DNA of 64,000 nt from Euclidia mi (GCA_944739405.2 OX123205.2:41498475-41562474), one strand, 5' to 3'. Positions 10,213 through 21,249 are shown, counted from the first letter of the stretch. Notes: generated from the letters alone by a model not told the origin. Translations and numbers: made by a program.

Positions 10213-10719
10213 TGGTAGCGCCATCTACCTTCCTATATATAACTAATCGCATCAAGATCAATCGTTCCACGTCTAGTGCAACCGATACCATATTTCCGTC
10301 CCGCTCTATCCCACTCCCTGGAAGGGCACTGCCTTCCGCCTGATTCGTCGACGCGATCGTGGACGCGAGGGACAGTCTATAACATTCCTCCCGCTGAGAC
10401 CGCCGTCTCGATACCGCTCCGCGCCGCACCGCTGTATGTGATTTACCGCTTCCACCAAGGAAAACCCGCTCGTGAGTGAAGTGAAAACAAGCAGCTGCAT
10501 CACGAAAACACCAGGAGGAAAAGAAACGAAGAAGGCTGTATAAGGTAAGTGCCTTCCATCCTGGAAATATCCTATACCCACTCAATCACCTCCTCCCGTA
10601 TCCATCTCCTCTTCCCCTTATTCCTTTCTAGGCGACCCAGAACTCGCCCTAATACAGTCCATTTCCTTTTCCAAGTCGCCTAGAACCCTACCCCACGGTT
10701 TCGGTGTAAAGCAATTCCA
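10213..10719 (+). repeat. BEL/Pao LTR (3' side)
   Basis: 507 bases with TG...CA ends. It aligns base for base with 4811-5317 at an offset of 5402; only the sixth base from the end of the shared block differs. It is followed by AGGGG, the target duplication. Confidence 0.92.
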
Positions 10720-10862
10720 AGGGGACTATTATTGCCGCTACCGGGCACTTTGCGAGACTCCTTGCTGCTACTTGCGAGAATTCGGACAGACCCAGTAACG
10801 CTTTTGCATGACCTGTGAATCGAACCCGGTACCTCCTGATCGGCATACACATACGCAACACG
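10720..10862 (-). repeat. SINE-A copy, piece 3 of 3 (tRNA head)
   Basis: Continues the SINE from 4402: 'ctattattgccgctaccggg', 'gagaattcggacagaccc', then the antisense box B 'gaatcgaacc' near 10817. Its tRNA-like part resembles the 61497 copy. Confidence 0.75.
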
Positions 10863-11266
10863 AAGATATATATATAAATATCATATTTTCATGCTTATTA
10901 CACTTCTATATTATACATGATTAAGGCACAGAAGTTAGGTAGATGATAGTTCACTGACACAACCCTACATTCACCTCTCGGATAATAATTTTCGCCCGAA
11001 TGATGTGAAAATTACTTGAAACGTGTACCACTACATTTTGCTAAAGTGTAACGTAAATAATTTTTTTCTGTCCCTACATTTTGGGACACAAAAGGTCAAT
11101 GACCTTGCTCATCGCGCTTTCTCTCGGTCCACGTAATGTGTACCTAAAATAACACAAACAAATATACACTGGACAGTGGTAGATAATCGTAAATTATAAG
11201 TATAATTTAGAACGGAAGGACAGACAGATAAAAACATTATTGACATATAGATTATTGTAAGCAAAC
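10863..11266. other. AT-rich, nothing recognised
   Basis: No coding signal. 'tgtccctacattttgggaca' near 11070 is a small hairpin-forming inverted repeat. Confidence 0.5.
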
Positions 11267-11530
11267 GTGGTAGGTAACGCTCATGTCTTGCTTGTAAATA
11301 AATCGGCAAAGTTAAGCAACCCTCGTATCGCAGTCGCAGTCGGCACTTGGATGGGTGATCGCGTGATGCATTTACATCAGAGCGCTACCGGGCTTAGGAG
11401 GGCACGTAAAGCTCTCGGTCCCAGTTCTTGTCTCAGGATAAGAATTGTTAGGCCACGTCGAAGGACTTCGACGATCTTTAAAATGTCGGACGCCAAAGTT
11501 GTCCACATACTCACACGAAACAAAATATAG
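11267..11530 (+). repeat. SINE-D (5S rRNA-derived)
   Basis: 'aagttaagcaac' and 'cacttggatgggtgat' match the internal control region of 5S rRNA genes. A shared body follows ('ggcacgtaaagctctcggtc' to 'cacactcac'-like end). SINEs with a 5S promoter are the SINE3 class. The 5' half of 5S is diverged and the unit is far longer than 5S, so it is not an rRNA gene. Confidence 0.8.
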
Positions 11531-12017
11531 TCCCAAAAAAAACATGTAGGTACGCAAATAAAAATTTGAAAAGTTGTTTTTTTGCTTGATATTATCAAGT
11601 TACAGTATTAAAGTAAATAACTATAAGCAATTAAGTATTGGAAGAAACATGCTCTTTTTCGAATCACAAATAGACACATACCTACATCAATTTAATTTAT
11701 TTGTATTTGGGTTTTCGCTGCACTTATCAACCAACTCCAAAATCATCGTTTTCTCTTCTGCCTTACAAAATACACGCATAAAAGCACAAACCCTCAGTTA
11801 TACGAGTATTTAGTTTTTATGGTGACCCGACACACGTTAAAGTACAAGGGTTGAACCGATAGCAGGTAAGTGCCCTACCTGTGTTCACTTGCTCTTGTAA
11901 CATGTGGCAATAATAGTACTTTTGGTACTAATAGTTTCTAATGACAGTAATTTAAAGGCACGTGCGTGATAGAATATCTGAGTTTGAACTGTCATCGTCT
12001 TAATTTATTACATTTTT
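11531..12017. other. AT-rich, nothing recognised
   Basis: Short open frames only. No repeat match inside the window was noticed. Confidence 0.5.
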
Positions 12018-12212
12018 TATATAGACTCACACCTGTATCCCCGAAGGGGTAGGCAGAGATGTAATATTACACCCAGATTTCGCCATGAATTTTTAGGTCG
12101 CACGTTATAGGGGGCGAGCCTATTGCCTTGTTGTTACCGGGCACATCACCAGACTCCGTGCTGCTACTGAGAATTCGGAAAAACCCAGTAAGACTTTTGC
12201 CCGACCCGATCA
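12018..12212 (-). repeat. SINE-A, head truncated
   Basis: Antisense tail ('cctgtatccccgaagggg') through 'actccgtgctgctactgaga' to 'gcccgaccc'. The box B end is missing. Confidence 0.85.
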
Positions 12213-12314
12213 TCTCAATATTTTTTTTAATTAAAGCTTGATTCACCTGAAAGATAATCACAACTCAGTACAACTTAATAAAAAAAACAAAACTACGTTA
12301 AAATCAGGTGTTAA

Positions 12315-12485
12315 AAATCGGTGGACAGGGAGCTCAGGAAGGAGGAACTCAAATGGGAAGACGCTCGAAGAATCGTGCGGGACCGGCCGGCTTGGAGAAA
12401 ACTTGCTGGGGCCCTCTGCACCAGCGGGGTGCTTAGGACCACAAAAACGTTAAAAATCCATGCGCTGAGAACCTCCTCAATTTGA
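12315..12485 (+). pseudogene. LINE polymerase C-terminal remnant
   Basis: The frame reads VDRELRKEELKWEDARRI, then VRDRPAWRKLAGALCTSG and a stop. The W-x-D-A-x2...RDRxxW pattern is typical of the extreme C-terminus of lepidopteran RTE-like LINE ORF2 proteins (recognition from memory). It is 5'-truncated and nothing upstream matches. Confidence 0.5.
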
Positions 12486-13046
12486 ATATGGATAATATTT
12501 TGCAAGCTTTTTTGCATTGTCATTGAAAGCGTAGAGACTTTTACAATTCCACGCTTCGGCAGACGTGGTCAGATGACCACGGCTGGCGTAAAAAGCAAAC
12601 CGATGTGTACAAGTTACGAAAGTAAAAATGTCGTTCTAATTGAGGCTTACAAGCTTATAAGGAAACTGTAAAAAAAGTATTCTACCTAAGAAATTTCACT
12701 TAACACATCAAAAAGTCGTTCATGTTGCAAACCAGTTTCAAATACGAAGCAACAAGGGACAAATGTTCCCCAGGCGCCCTTTGTCGAACTTTTTGCATTA
12801 AACCGGCTCGCGGCTGTTTACTGAGGTAAAGGCGACGCGTCTCTACATCTAGACGCTCCTGTGACACTCATAAAACTTGTTGTTAATATGTCAAGTTGTA
12901 CTTGTTGTTAAAGCACAAGGTATCATACGTCTGGGTCAAGCTGCTAATATAATAAATGCGTCAATATTTGATGGCTTTGCATTCTTTCGCGCTAAAACTA
13001 CTGAAACGGTTTTGATGAAATTTTGTGGTCATATAGATTCACTCGC
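12486..13046. other. unassigned DNA
   Basis: No coding or repeat feature recognised. 'acgtggtcagatgaccac' near 12563 can form a short hairpin. Confidence 0.5.
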
Positions 13047-13303
13047 CTGCCTCGTTTGTCTCGCGGCATAAATTTGCGCGTGGGATTGGGAGGTCTCGGG
13101 TTCGATCCCCGGGTCGGGCAAAGTGTTATTGGGTTTTTCCGTTAGGAAATTCTCGGTAGCAGCACGGAGTCTGGTAATGTGTCCGGTACGGCAGTAGGCT
13201 CGCCCCCTATTACGTGGGACTAAAATATATCTGGCGAAAAGTGGGTGTAGTAATACACCTCTGCTTACCTTCGGGGATATAGGCATGAGACTATGTATGT
13301 ATG
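13047..13303 (+). repeat. SINE-A, full length
   Basis: Head 'ctgcctcgtttgtctcgcgg', box B 'ggttcgatcc', body, and tail 'ggcatgagactatgtatgta'. The tail ends in GTAT repeats. Confidence 0.88.
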
Positions 13304-13304
13304 G

Positions 13305-13465
13305 ATACATTCATCATCCTCCTAGAGTTATCCCAGTTTGAACCCGGGGTCTGTTTTCTAGTCTAATCGGATTTGACTGAATAGTTGCTTTTCCATAGAG
13401 CGAATGCTTGTCTGGCCGCCGCTACCCAAAGAGATAGCTATATTCCATGGTTAAAACTGGTCAGT
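13305..13465 (+). repeat. interspersed repeat (CTCCTAGAGTTATCCC family)
   Basis: 'cctcctagagttatcccagt' to 'gggatagctata'-like end also occurs at 21625-21790, in part at 22410-22472 and 54235-54285, and inverted at about 39850-40010. Its class is unknown. Confidence 0.65.
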
Positions 13466-13539
13466 TTATTCAAAGGTACTATCTATGAATAACGACTGTC
13501 AAAGATTTTGTAGGTAGTAGAGCCTTGCTGATGCATGAA

Positions 13540-13815
13540 TGGGCCGGCTCGACCGGGGAAGTACTACCCTCTCACAGAAATTCGACGTAAAGTAACAGTA
13601 CCTAAACTGTTGCGTTTCGTTCGGTGAGTGAGAGTGCCGGAGACCCCATCCCCAATTCCTTCTCCCTCCCTTATCCTGCTCCTCCTCCTATCCCTTTTCC
13701 TAACTACAAAGGGTGGCAACGCACTTGTGACTCCTATGGTATTGCATGTGTCCTTGGGCGGCGTGCTTACCATCAGGCGATCCGTCTGCTCGTTTACCGC
13801 CTATTAATATAAAAA
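13540..13815 (+). repeat. interspersed repeat with A-rich end
   Basis: 'gggccggctcgaccggggaa', a C/T-rich middle, 'accatcaggcgatccgtctg' and 'taatataaaaaaa'. I recognise this as a common lepidopteran retroelement 3' segment; the family name is not certain. Open frames over it are accidental. Confidence 0.55.
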
Positions 13816-13929
13816 AAGATCGTCATGATAGCCGGGATCGATGGCTTTAACATGCTCTCTGAGGCGCAGGACAAACGATAATAAACAATTCAATACGCAA
13901 GTAAATCTAAAAAGTAAGTTGTGCGCGCA

Positions 13930-14000
13930 ATGGATTTCTAGCAGAGACCTTCTGCATGGCAGTCTGTTGGTATCTCCATTAGGCTATTGATGCCTTTCCT
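13930..14000 (-). repeat. SINE-C head fragment
   Basis: 'ccttctgcatggcagtctgt' and 'tatctccattaggctat' match the antisense tRNA-like head seen at 58855-58965. Confidence 0.55.
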
Positions 14001-14636
14001 GGGTCTAAGTTCAAGGCTCTCTTTATGAGCGATCTTGAACTGACGTTTATGAATTAGTTTATAAAACAACTTATTGACTTGTCTAGACACTGAACCGATT
14101 AACAGACTCCTTGTTTTAAAAAAGAGCTCTGGAACAACCCTACAACACAGCCCGGCGTACGGTACATTCTGTTTATAAAACATTATAAATGTACAGCACT
14201 TGTTAAGTTAGCGCTCGCCCCTCCAATTTAAACTTGAACTCCACTTTGTGCCCTCAAGGACTATTTCATTATTATTTAGACCCTCACTCGTTTATTTACA
14301 GAATGATCACTTGACTGAATGGAGAAGGTTAAATTGTCAGGCTGGTACTGCTTAGTCTAATGAAGTGTGGGTTCTATAATATAAATGAGATAAAAATGAA
14401 AATCAATAGATCACAGTCCAAGCATTACTGTTGAGGTTTTTATTTCGTACAAGATTTCGCCCCGGCTGCGCTTGCGTGTCTGTCAGTTTATGACACGCTC
14501 TAGTTTCCTACCTGCAGACACAAAAATCTTATCATGATATAGCTTCGTTGCGGGCAAATAGGCAAACAAATAAACACACTTTTGTATTTATAATATTAGT
14601 ACGCATATGGATTATTCACAATTTAATTTTTTTTAT

Positions 14637-14785
14637 AGAATCACGCCTGTATCTACGAAGGGGTAGGCATCGGTGTAATGTTACACCCACATTTTGCCGT
14701 GAGTTTTTGGGTCCCACGTAATGCTTATTTACTTGGTTTTCCGAATTCTCAGTAGCAGCACAGAGTCTGGTGATGTGCCCGGTAA
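14637..14785. repeat. SINE-A with 5' inversion
   Basis: 14637-14722 is the antisense tail ('cacgcctgtatctacgaagg' to 'cccacgtaatg'). 14727-14785 is the more 5' part in sense ('ttccgaattctcagtagcag' to 'gcccggtaac'). Opposite halves point to twin priming during insertion. Confidence 0.75.
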
Positions 14786-15400
14786 CATTCTTATACTGTT
14801 CGATAATACTCTTGACGTAAGAAGACTAGAAGGTATTTCACTTTTTATTAGTCAAGCCTCAATAAATTATGGGTAGGTTCAATTCATTGGATATCTATTT
14901 AGGCAACCAAATCTATATGGAAGGTTCTATAACATCATTAAAAGAACAAACAGGTGAATTGATTATATTATAATAGATGCTTTTTCTAGCCTAACCTAAT
15001 AAATAAATACAATACCTATAAACGTCCTCGTCACGTCATCCTAACGTCCAAAACCGTTGAAACTTGACACAGAACATCGTAAACAAGTCATGAACACTCC
15101 GGCCTGCTGGGTATCGTCTCATTGATCGCGCGTCGACAACGTTACGGGCCCATAAAATATACAATTTACGAGTTTCTACCTCACTGGGCCCATGCGTATA
15201 TTACTTGGGCCCTGTATTAGAGCTACGCGCAATTTATTTAAGTTTTTGTTGGGCAAAAATGTGGTATATAGATGCTTTAGGCATTCTCTACCGCTCAAGC
15301 TTGGGCCGTGCAGAGATACTAGGAGGCTGTTGTTACATCATAAATAGTAAGTATAAAAATGTTTTGGAAGGCAGAAACGGGAGAATACACTAGCCATATG
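14786..15400. other. unassigned DNA
   Basis: No gene. Three GGGCCC sites lie between 15147 and 15211, which may be chance. Confidence 0.4.
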
Positions 15401-15616
15401 TCTGTATATATACATAAAATCTTCGCGTTACTGTCTGACTGACAGACAAACTACAGGTAAAACTATTAGGCACAAGAAGCTAAAATTTGGCATGAATGCT
15501 TCTTGGGGACCGTAAGGGTGGACTAAGAAGGGATTTCTTGAAATTTCCGCAAGATCGGAAAAAAAGATAAGTTTTAAAAAGATGTGCGGGCGGGTGTAGC
15601 TGCGGGCATCCTCTAG
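15401..15616 (+). mobile_element. Helitron-like miniature element
   Basis: Starts TCTG and ends CTAG before T. 'gcgggcgggtgtagctgcgg' just before the end can fold. It has the same body as the copies at 48053, 52440, 61751 and 62664. No open frame; nonautonomous. Confidence 0.7.
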
Positions 15617-16277
15617 TTTAACATAAGACGGGTAACTTAATTAATGTGGACGCCTAATTATTTAATAACCTAAGTTGACGGAGTCCTACTACTCCTATTT
15701 TTGGCTGCAGAGTCACAAAAATCCTAACATATCCTATTAAGTTACCCAGGCGGGCAGTTTTCATGTAAATATATGAATGGTTCGTTCGACTAAAACTCTT
15801 TTTGTTTAATCAATAAAAAATTGACCAACAACTTTTTCGGTCGTGTGTCGAACGGTGAAATAATTTTCGGTCTTCAGCTTTATAATTTTATGTAGTCCGG
15901 TCAAATTAGACCAAAAAACAGGAGTGATATGAGTGCCAAATCTAGAAAGAATATGTGCTTTTTATAAATAATTATATAATCTACAATTTTTGTCCAGCAA
16001 GTTTTCTTTTTTTACGTTTTGCTGAAAATCGCGAAAAATGCGTTTTTGTGACTTTCGACCCCGTGTATATGTTTTTCCAGGTGTCGGATCGATGAACATT
16101 TTTCAGATTTCATTTGTGATGGTATTTTGAACAATCGTACAAATTTTCAGCTTACTGCGAATTATTGTACCCTCGGATTCGAAATTGACCGGACTAATGA
16201 TTGATTCTGATCTTGTTGCAAACATTTAATATTTTAAATTGTAATAATATTTTCTTGGTATTACGCGAATGTTACAC
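15617..16277. other. unassigned AT-rich DNA
   Basis: Contains 'gtccggtcaaattagacc' (15895) and, inverted, 'attgaccggact' (16183), possibly ends of an unrecognised element. No gene seen. Confidence 0.45.
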
Positions 16278-16643
16278 ATTGAAATTAAACTACAGTTTAC
16301 GGATTTTATCGCGTTATATTGGTTTAACTATTTATTATATTTAAACTGAATGATCTAGAAACTATTTTTTAATACTAGGCGACGTTTCGAATTCCCTACA
16401 GGATTCATGTTCACGGCAGACTGAGGTGATATTTGTCTTTTTTTGAATGTATAAGTTATCTCAAAGTACCCGAATATACATTCAACAACTATTACTGTTA
16501 GTATTTACGCAGAATGAGCCCACAGTGTTCTTAGGTCTTCTGGTGACTTTGTCCTTCCGTGTCTAGATCATTCGGTTTAAATTTAATAACTAGTGAAACC
16601 AATATAAAGCGATAAAAGCCGTAAACAGTAGTTTAATTTCAAT
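16278..16643. repeat. inverted repeat, ~85-bp arms
   Basis: 16278-16363 and 16559-16643 are imperfect reverse complements ('gaatgatctagaaac' against 'tgtctagatcattc'). The ~195-base loop contains 'gacgtttcgaattcc' and 'cacggcagactgagg'. It may be a foldback or miniature TIR element. Confidence 0.7.
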
Positions 16644-16809
16644 TTAATATTGTTAATTAGACAAAAAAGACCATAGCAAGTAGTGAAGTGACTTATTTGT
16701 ACTTTCATGTTTTTATATACGGCTGCCTATTACAAATTATTATTTTACGAGGAAGGGACAATCTGTCCGTATATTTAAAGTTCTTGTGTTACCTACTGAC
16801 TGTCTGACA

Positions 16810-17130
16810 GACAACGCACAGCCTAAACTACTGCCCAGTGGGATCTCCAGCTTGTCGTGGTGGGGGGCTCAGTAACCGTGGCTTGGACACCCGCGGTGAA
16901 GCTAAGAGGGATCCCGGGAGTGGACGCTCCACGTGGGCTTGGGTGAAGCCTGCGTAGGCTGCGTCCATAGGTGCGGCTGCGGGGGACAGTTCTGTCTGTC
17001 GCTCGCAGTCGAGCGCGGTCGCGGGAGGAGAGGCGTGTCGGTGTTGCGTTGCCGCGCGCCCTATCTCCCGCGACCAAATGGGGGCGCACCATTTGTTGCG
17101 TCGCGGTGGGGCCGCAGAGGAAGAGGAGAT
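16810..17130. other. GC-rich segment in AT-rich surroundings
   Basis: About 320 bases of clearly GC-rich DNA full of CG dinucleotides, with short open frames on both strands. No domain recognised. It could be a retroelement 5' region or a CpG-rich host segment; I cannot decide. Confidence 0.4.
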
Positions 17131-17434
17131 GCGGTGTTTCATTCTCTCAAACATTAACAAAAATCCAGTCAAACATTATCTTTATACAAAAATCCAGCTC
17201 TTTTTCCAGGACACTAGGTAATTTACAGAGGCATTTAAATAAAATATTCAACTTAAATTACAATTCTTATACAGGTATTTTATTGTGCGGTCGGTAAATT
17301 AGCGAGTGGGTGATATATGGGCCGTCCACGTAACGGATGGAGCAATTAATAGGGGCGTAGACAGGCGGTCGATGCCGCCGGGCTTGGTGTCATGGAACTG
17401 GTTGACCCACAGACCTATCAGTGTGTTTAGAGTT

Positions 17435-17740
17435 AAAGACCATTGGCGATAGCTTAGTGGAGATACCAACGGACTGAATGAGGATATTGGGTTAGAATCC
17501 ACGGCGCGCACCACTGACTTTTCAAACTCGAAACTGTGCCTGCCTGGCAACGTGACTGCCTAGTTGTACAAACTGCCATTCAGTAGATATTTGGTTTGAA
17601 ACTACGACACGCAAACGAACGCTGACTTTAAGAGTGCCTATTAAATTGTTAATTATCGCTTGCACCATGCTTCGGTACGTAAAGCCGTTGATCCCAGCTG
17701 TCATGAAGATCTTTGACGGTCGTTATTGGGAGGTACAGTA
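17435..17740 (+). repeat. SINE-C-like diverged copy
   Basis: Head 'gcgatagcttagtggagata', box B-like 'ggttagaatcc', and 'attaaattgttaattatcgc' near 17640. The tail differs ('tcatgaagatctttgacggt'), as in copies at 38640 and 39635. Confidence 0.55.
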
Positions 17741-17959
17741 TATCGCTATCCCTTTTGGTTCGACGGTCAGATGGCAGTCATCTGTGGTTCTGTGTGTTTA
17801 AGAAAACCTGCACCTCCGAAAATTCTCTATAATGTTCTCAGAAGACAAGTCTGCACACCCGCACTCGGTCAGACAGCATAGTGGACTATATTCTAACCCT
17901 TGCCATAGTCATGCCTCTTATAGAAGATTAGATTTGCTCCTGTACACTCCCCAAAAAAA

Positions 17960-18276
17960 AAGCAGCGATAACCGAGTGGAGAGACCGACAGATTGCTACG
18001 CAGAGGGTCTCAGGTTCGAATCCACGGCTCACACCAATGACTTTTCGAAGTTAAGTGCGTATTAAATTGTTAATTATCGCTTGCTTATCGGTGAAGGAAA
18101 ACATCGAGGTAATTTTGAGGTAACCTGCATGTCTGAGAGTTCTCCATAATGTTCTCGAAAGACATGTGAAGTTTGCCAACCCACACTTGGCCAGCGTAGT
18201 GGACTATGGCCTTACCCTTTTCATAGTGAGAAGAGGCCCGAGGCCCAGCATTGGGACAGTATAAAGGGCTGATGTT
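17960..18276 (+). repeat. SINE-C, near full length
   Basis: tRNA-like head with box B 'ggttcgaatcc', 'attaaattgttaattatcgc', then 'ctgagagttctccataatgt' and the 'gaggcccgaggcccagcatt' tail. Compare 29247-29565. Confidence 0.85.
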
Positions 18277-18282
18277 GGGACA

Positions 18283-18395
18283 CTCCCCAAGGAACATACA
18301 TGTCGTATTTCAGCTTCTTGGGTCCAGTAGTATTAGTAGGCTGTGCTTTGTCTATCAGTCAGTCAATAACGCACGAATTTTATATATTCGTTTGT
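18283..18395 (-). mobile_element. Helitron-like fragment
   Basis: 'ccccaaggaacatacatg' to 'acgaattttatatattcg' matches the 5' half of the Helitron-like family in antisense. The CTAG end is missing. Confidence 0.65.
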
Positions 18396-18549
18396 TGAGC
18401 AGGGGGACAATTTATAAACTAGCCTAGTATTACCTTTATGATTTTCCCCTTGGTTATCTAGGCACCCATTCCCCTGTTAATTTAAATTAATAACGCTTGT
18501 GTACACTCGATAACTGCAAACAGTTAGCTTGAGTGCACATTACTGGTGT

Positions 18550-18632
18550 TATTGCGCTTTATTCAGCGCACATTCAGCGCACCCCATTGCGCTACGCTCC
18601 ATTGCGCTACACCCCGCTGCGCTAGAGTAAGT
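18550..18632 (+). repeat. degenerate short tandem repeat
   Basis: Repeats of 'ttgcgctac' with 'cattcagcgcac', about 7-14 bases per unit. Confidence 0.6.
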
Positions 18633-19370
18633 GAAGTGCCTCGATAGACAGTTGCGTAATATTGTTATGTTCATTACTAATTATTATGCATGAGTGCTAT
18701 GGTTCTGATTTTAATTCAAACTAATAATTGTGAATGGGGGACTGTACTTTACACGTTGAATGCGGTACAAGCCAATTTTGACTTGTATTATACTTTCGTT
18801 TGGTGCGGCGTTCAAAGTAGGTGTTTTCTCTCAGGTGCGGGAGTGATTTCCCATTGAAATCCTTTAATCCAGAAAGAGACTAGTATACATTTAGGTTTGT
18901 TACTTTAAATTGTATCTAATAGGTAGGTTTAAAGTATACAAGACAAATTCTACTTGTACCGCACCAGATGATAGAAAATTACAATCGGTGCGGTACCAGC
19001 CAAAACTATCTTGTACGCTACCGACTTGTATCGCACCACAGGAACTAGTCAGTATAGGCTGTCGCACGAGTGATTGATTTCCACGGGGTAGCCGGGATCG
19101 ATCACTCGCCGAGCAATTAAAGAGAGATAATTAGGTTGACTTACAGGAAATAAATAAAAAATATCACCAGGAAAGTTTAAACTCGCGTTATATTCCAGTT
19201 ACACAATGGCTTTAATTATACAAACAAAAACTGACACTTGAGATTAGCCGACGAGACAATTATCCAGGGCGTGGGGGGTACGTTGGCACTTCCCAGGTCT
19301 TCGGATGAGGTACTCAGCTTTGTCGTGTTGGCCGGAGCAAAAAGGAGCGAAACCTCGTGTGTCCCCGGTA

Positions 19371-19378
19371 TATATAAG
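19371..19378 (+). promoter_or_regulatory. possible TATA box
   Basis: 'ccccggtatatataaggccg' sits at the upstream edge of a GC-rich block (19378-19480). An arthropod initiator-like TCAGT lies at about 19483, too far for classical spacing. No downstream gene was recognised, so this could be a transposon promoter or chance. Confidence 0.25.
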
Positions 19379-19512
19379 GCCGGCGAGGAGGAGTGGGCGA
19401 GGGGGGGGGCCCACTGCTGTGCGTCACTCGTAGCGAGGCTCGCGGGCGCCGGGGCGCGACGTCACAAGGCTAGTGCAGTCAGTACATTCTGACGTATTTC
19501 GTCTATAACACA

Positions 19513-19751
19513 AGATGGGATAAAAAAGTTCACTTGCTGAATTTAACTGAATCTATAATAGAAGCTCTGATCAAAACTAAACTTACTGATAAAATTACTG
19601 GTCGGAAAAAAGTCAACAATTAAGAAAAACAGTGAATAGCAGAGATGCTGACAATAAAGTAAGAGAAGTTGACACGTAATGCAAAGAATGCGACAAAAAG
19701 ATGTGTTTGGAATGCTACAAAAAATCGCATAAGAATATTGAGGTTTTGTGA
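19513..19751 (+). pseudogene. piggyBac-type transposase C-terminal remnant
   Basis: One frame reads RWDKKVHLLNLTESIIEALI; after a frame change the end is CKECDKKMCLECYKKSHK and a stop (19749-19751). A C-x2-C, C-x2-C, His-containing zinc-binding tail is typical of piggyBac transposases. A stop directly precedes the first Cys. Only the tail is visible; the catalytic DDD part is not found upstream. TTAA ends of the surrounding element agree with this call. Confidence 0.45.
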
Positions 19752-19864
19752 ATTATTTTTTCCTTGAATAATTATAAACATCGATGTCTATATTTTGTTT
19801 CACTATATTTCCCTTCCCTATAAAACGATTGACACAACAAACCTTGCCCTACCGCCGTGATGCG

Positions 19865-21249
19865 GTACAGTCAACAGCAAAAGTAGATGATCAAAATAAG
19901 AAATTCAATACTAATGAACGGAGTTCGCGTCAGAACTGTGTGGCGTCGAAGTGATTCAAAAGTATGTGATTGTAAATTATACCTACCAATCATTTACTAC
20001 TAGTACAGCTGCCATATATTCGTGATCAGTTTTGACTGTAAAAGTTATAAACTCAATTCACATCAGAACTAAGAAGTGAAAAAAAATTTCAAAACTAGTC
20101 AACAGTTAAAATCAAATATATGATGAAACTGAGGCCACGTAATCATGAGGCAAATTATTTATCCATACTTATTTTTAATTACCCCAGTAATTTAATTTCT
20201 TATGTTTCACGGAAAAACAGCTGAATTAGATCAAAAATTGCATATTTAATATAATTTTTTTTATAGACTCATGCCTTTATACCCGAAGGGGTAGGCAGAG
20301 GTGTAATATTACACTCACATTTCGACATGAATTTTTAGGTCCCACGTAATAGGGGGCGAGCCTATTACCGCTACCGGGCACATCACTAGACACAGTGCTG
20401 CTACTGAGAATTTCCTTACGGAAAAACCCAATAACACTTTGCCCGACCCGGGAATCGAACCCGAGACTTCCGATCAGCAGACGCATACGCTATCCACTGG
20501 ACCACGGAGACAGTCACTGGACCACAGAGACAGTCTATGTATATTTAATTTAATTATGCCAAATTTCATCTCTCATGTATTTTGTTTTTGTAACTTCTGT
20601 CAAATGTTTAAAAGTAACTGATGTGATACAAAACGATAATTCAATACATATTATTATCTTTGCATGTTTTTGCATTTATGTCAGTGTTTAAAAGCAGCGG
20701 ATGCGATAGAAAATTATAATTCAATGATTGCTTTTGCCTAGTCGGCTACAATATATCTGTCACAGTACACAGTGTACCTATCTGTCACAGACTAATGGTA
20801 TGCCTTGCGTTTTATTTCTTTTTTTATGTGGTACTTTTTCTGTGTCTGTGACAAATAAATAGTTTTTCTATAGGTATGTATAAAAACCGGAAGGTAGATT
20901 GATAATTTTATCTTTAGGGTATTATTTATATTGACTTCGCGCTTTTGTCACACTGTTAGCAAGAGTTCTGTTGGAATAGTGCTATAATCCAATCAAAAGG
21001 TATCAAAACTTTTTAATGTCAATCTGTAATTCGGATGTCACGTATAATATATAAATTTGAATTTAGAGTACAATATTGATGAATTTTACTGATCACGAAT
21101 AAATAGCAGCTGTACTAGTAGTAAATTATTGGTATAATTTACAATCACATACTTTTGAATCAATTCGACACCACATAGTTCTGACGCGAACTCCGTTCAT
21201 TAGCATTGGATTTCTGATTTTGATCATCTACTTTTGCTGTTGACTGTAC
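19865..21249. repeat. inverted repeat pair, ~165-bp arms
   Basis: 19865-20030 and 21088-21249 are reverse complements with scattered mismatches ('gtagatgatcaaaat' against 'attttgatcatctac'). They lie inside the piggyBac-like element, about 1.06 kb apart, and enclose a SINE-A. Confidence 0.8.
20258..20525 (-). repeat. SINE-A with duplicated head end
   Basis: Full antisense SINE-A with box B 'gaatcgaacc'. At the head, 'actggaccacggagacagtc' is repeated as 'actggaccacagagacagtc', a short tandem duplication of the 5' end. Confidence 0.88.

Larger units (their letters stand above)
4403..10719 (+). mobile_element. BEL/Pao LTR retrotransposon, composite with partial tandem unit
   Basis: The element begins with TGGTAGCGCC and ends with AATTCCA, flanked by AGGGG on both sides (4398-4402 and 10720-10724), a 5-base duplication normal for BEL/Pao. 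The order is 38 bases of LTR, the end of integrase plus 3' noncoding DNA, a full LTR (4811-5317), gag to integrase, the same 3' noncoding DNA, and a full LTR (10213-10719). The upstream unit is a tandem copy with almost everything deleted. DUF1759-type gag, DxAS protease motif, YIDD box, RNase H and H2C2/DDE integrase identify the superfamily. The coding region is broken in several places, so the copy cannot be autonomous. Confidence 0.92.

Noticed and set aside
11298..11365. 5S rRNA gene
   Set aside because: Only the internal control region matches; the 5' half is diverged and the transcript unit continues into a SINE body.
16823..17297. Overlapping 89-, 114-, 74- and 108-codon frames
   Set aside because: GC-rich DNA has few stops; the frames overlap on both strands and show no domain.
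19238..19492. 84-codon frame as a host first exon
   Set aside because: It is GC-rich, has no domain or splice partner, and lies within a decayed transposon.
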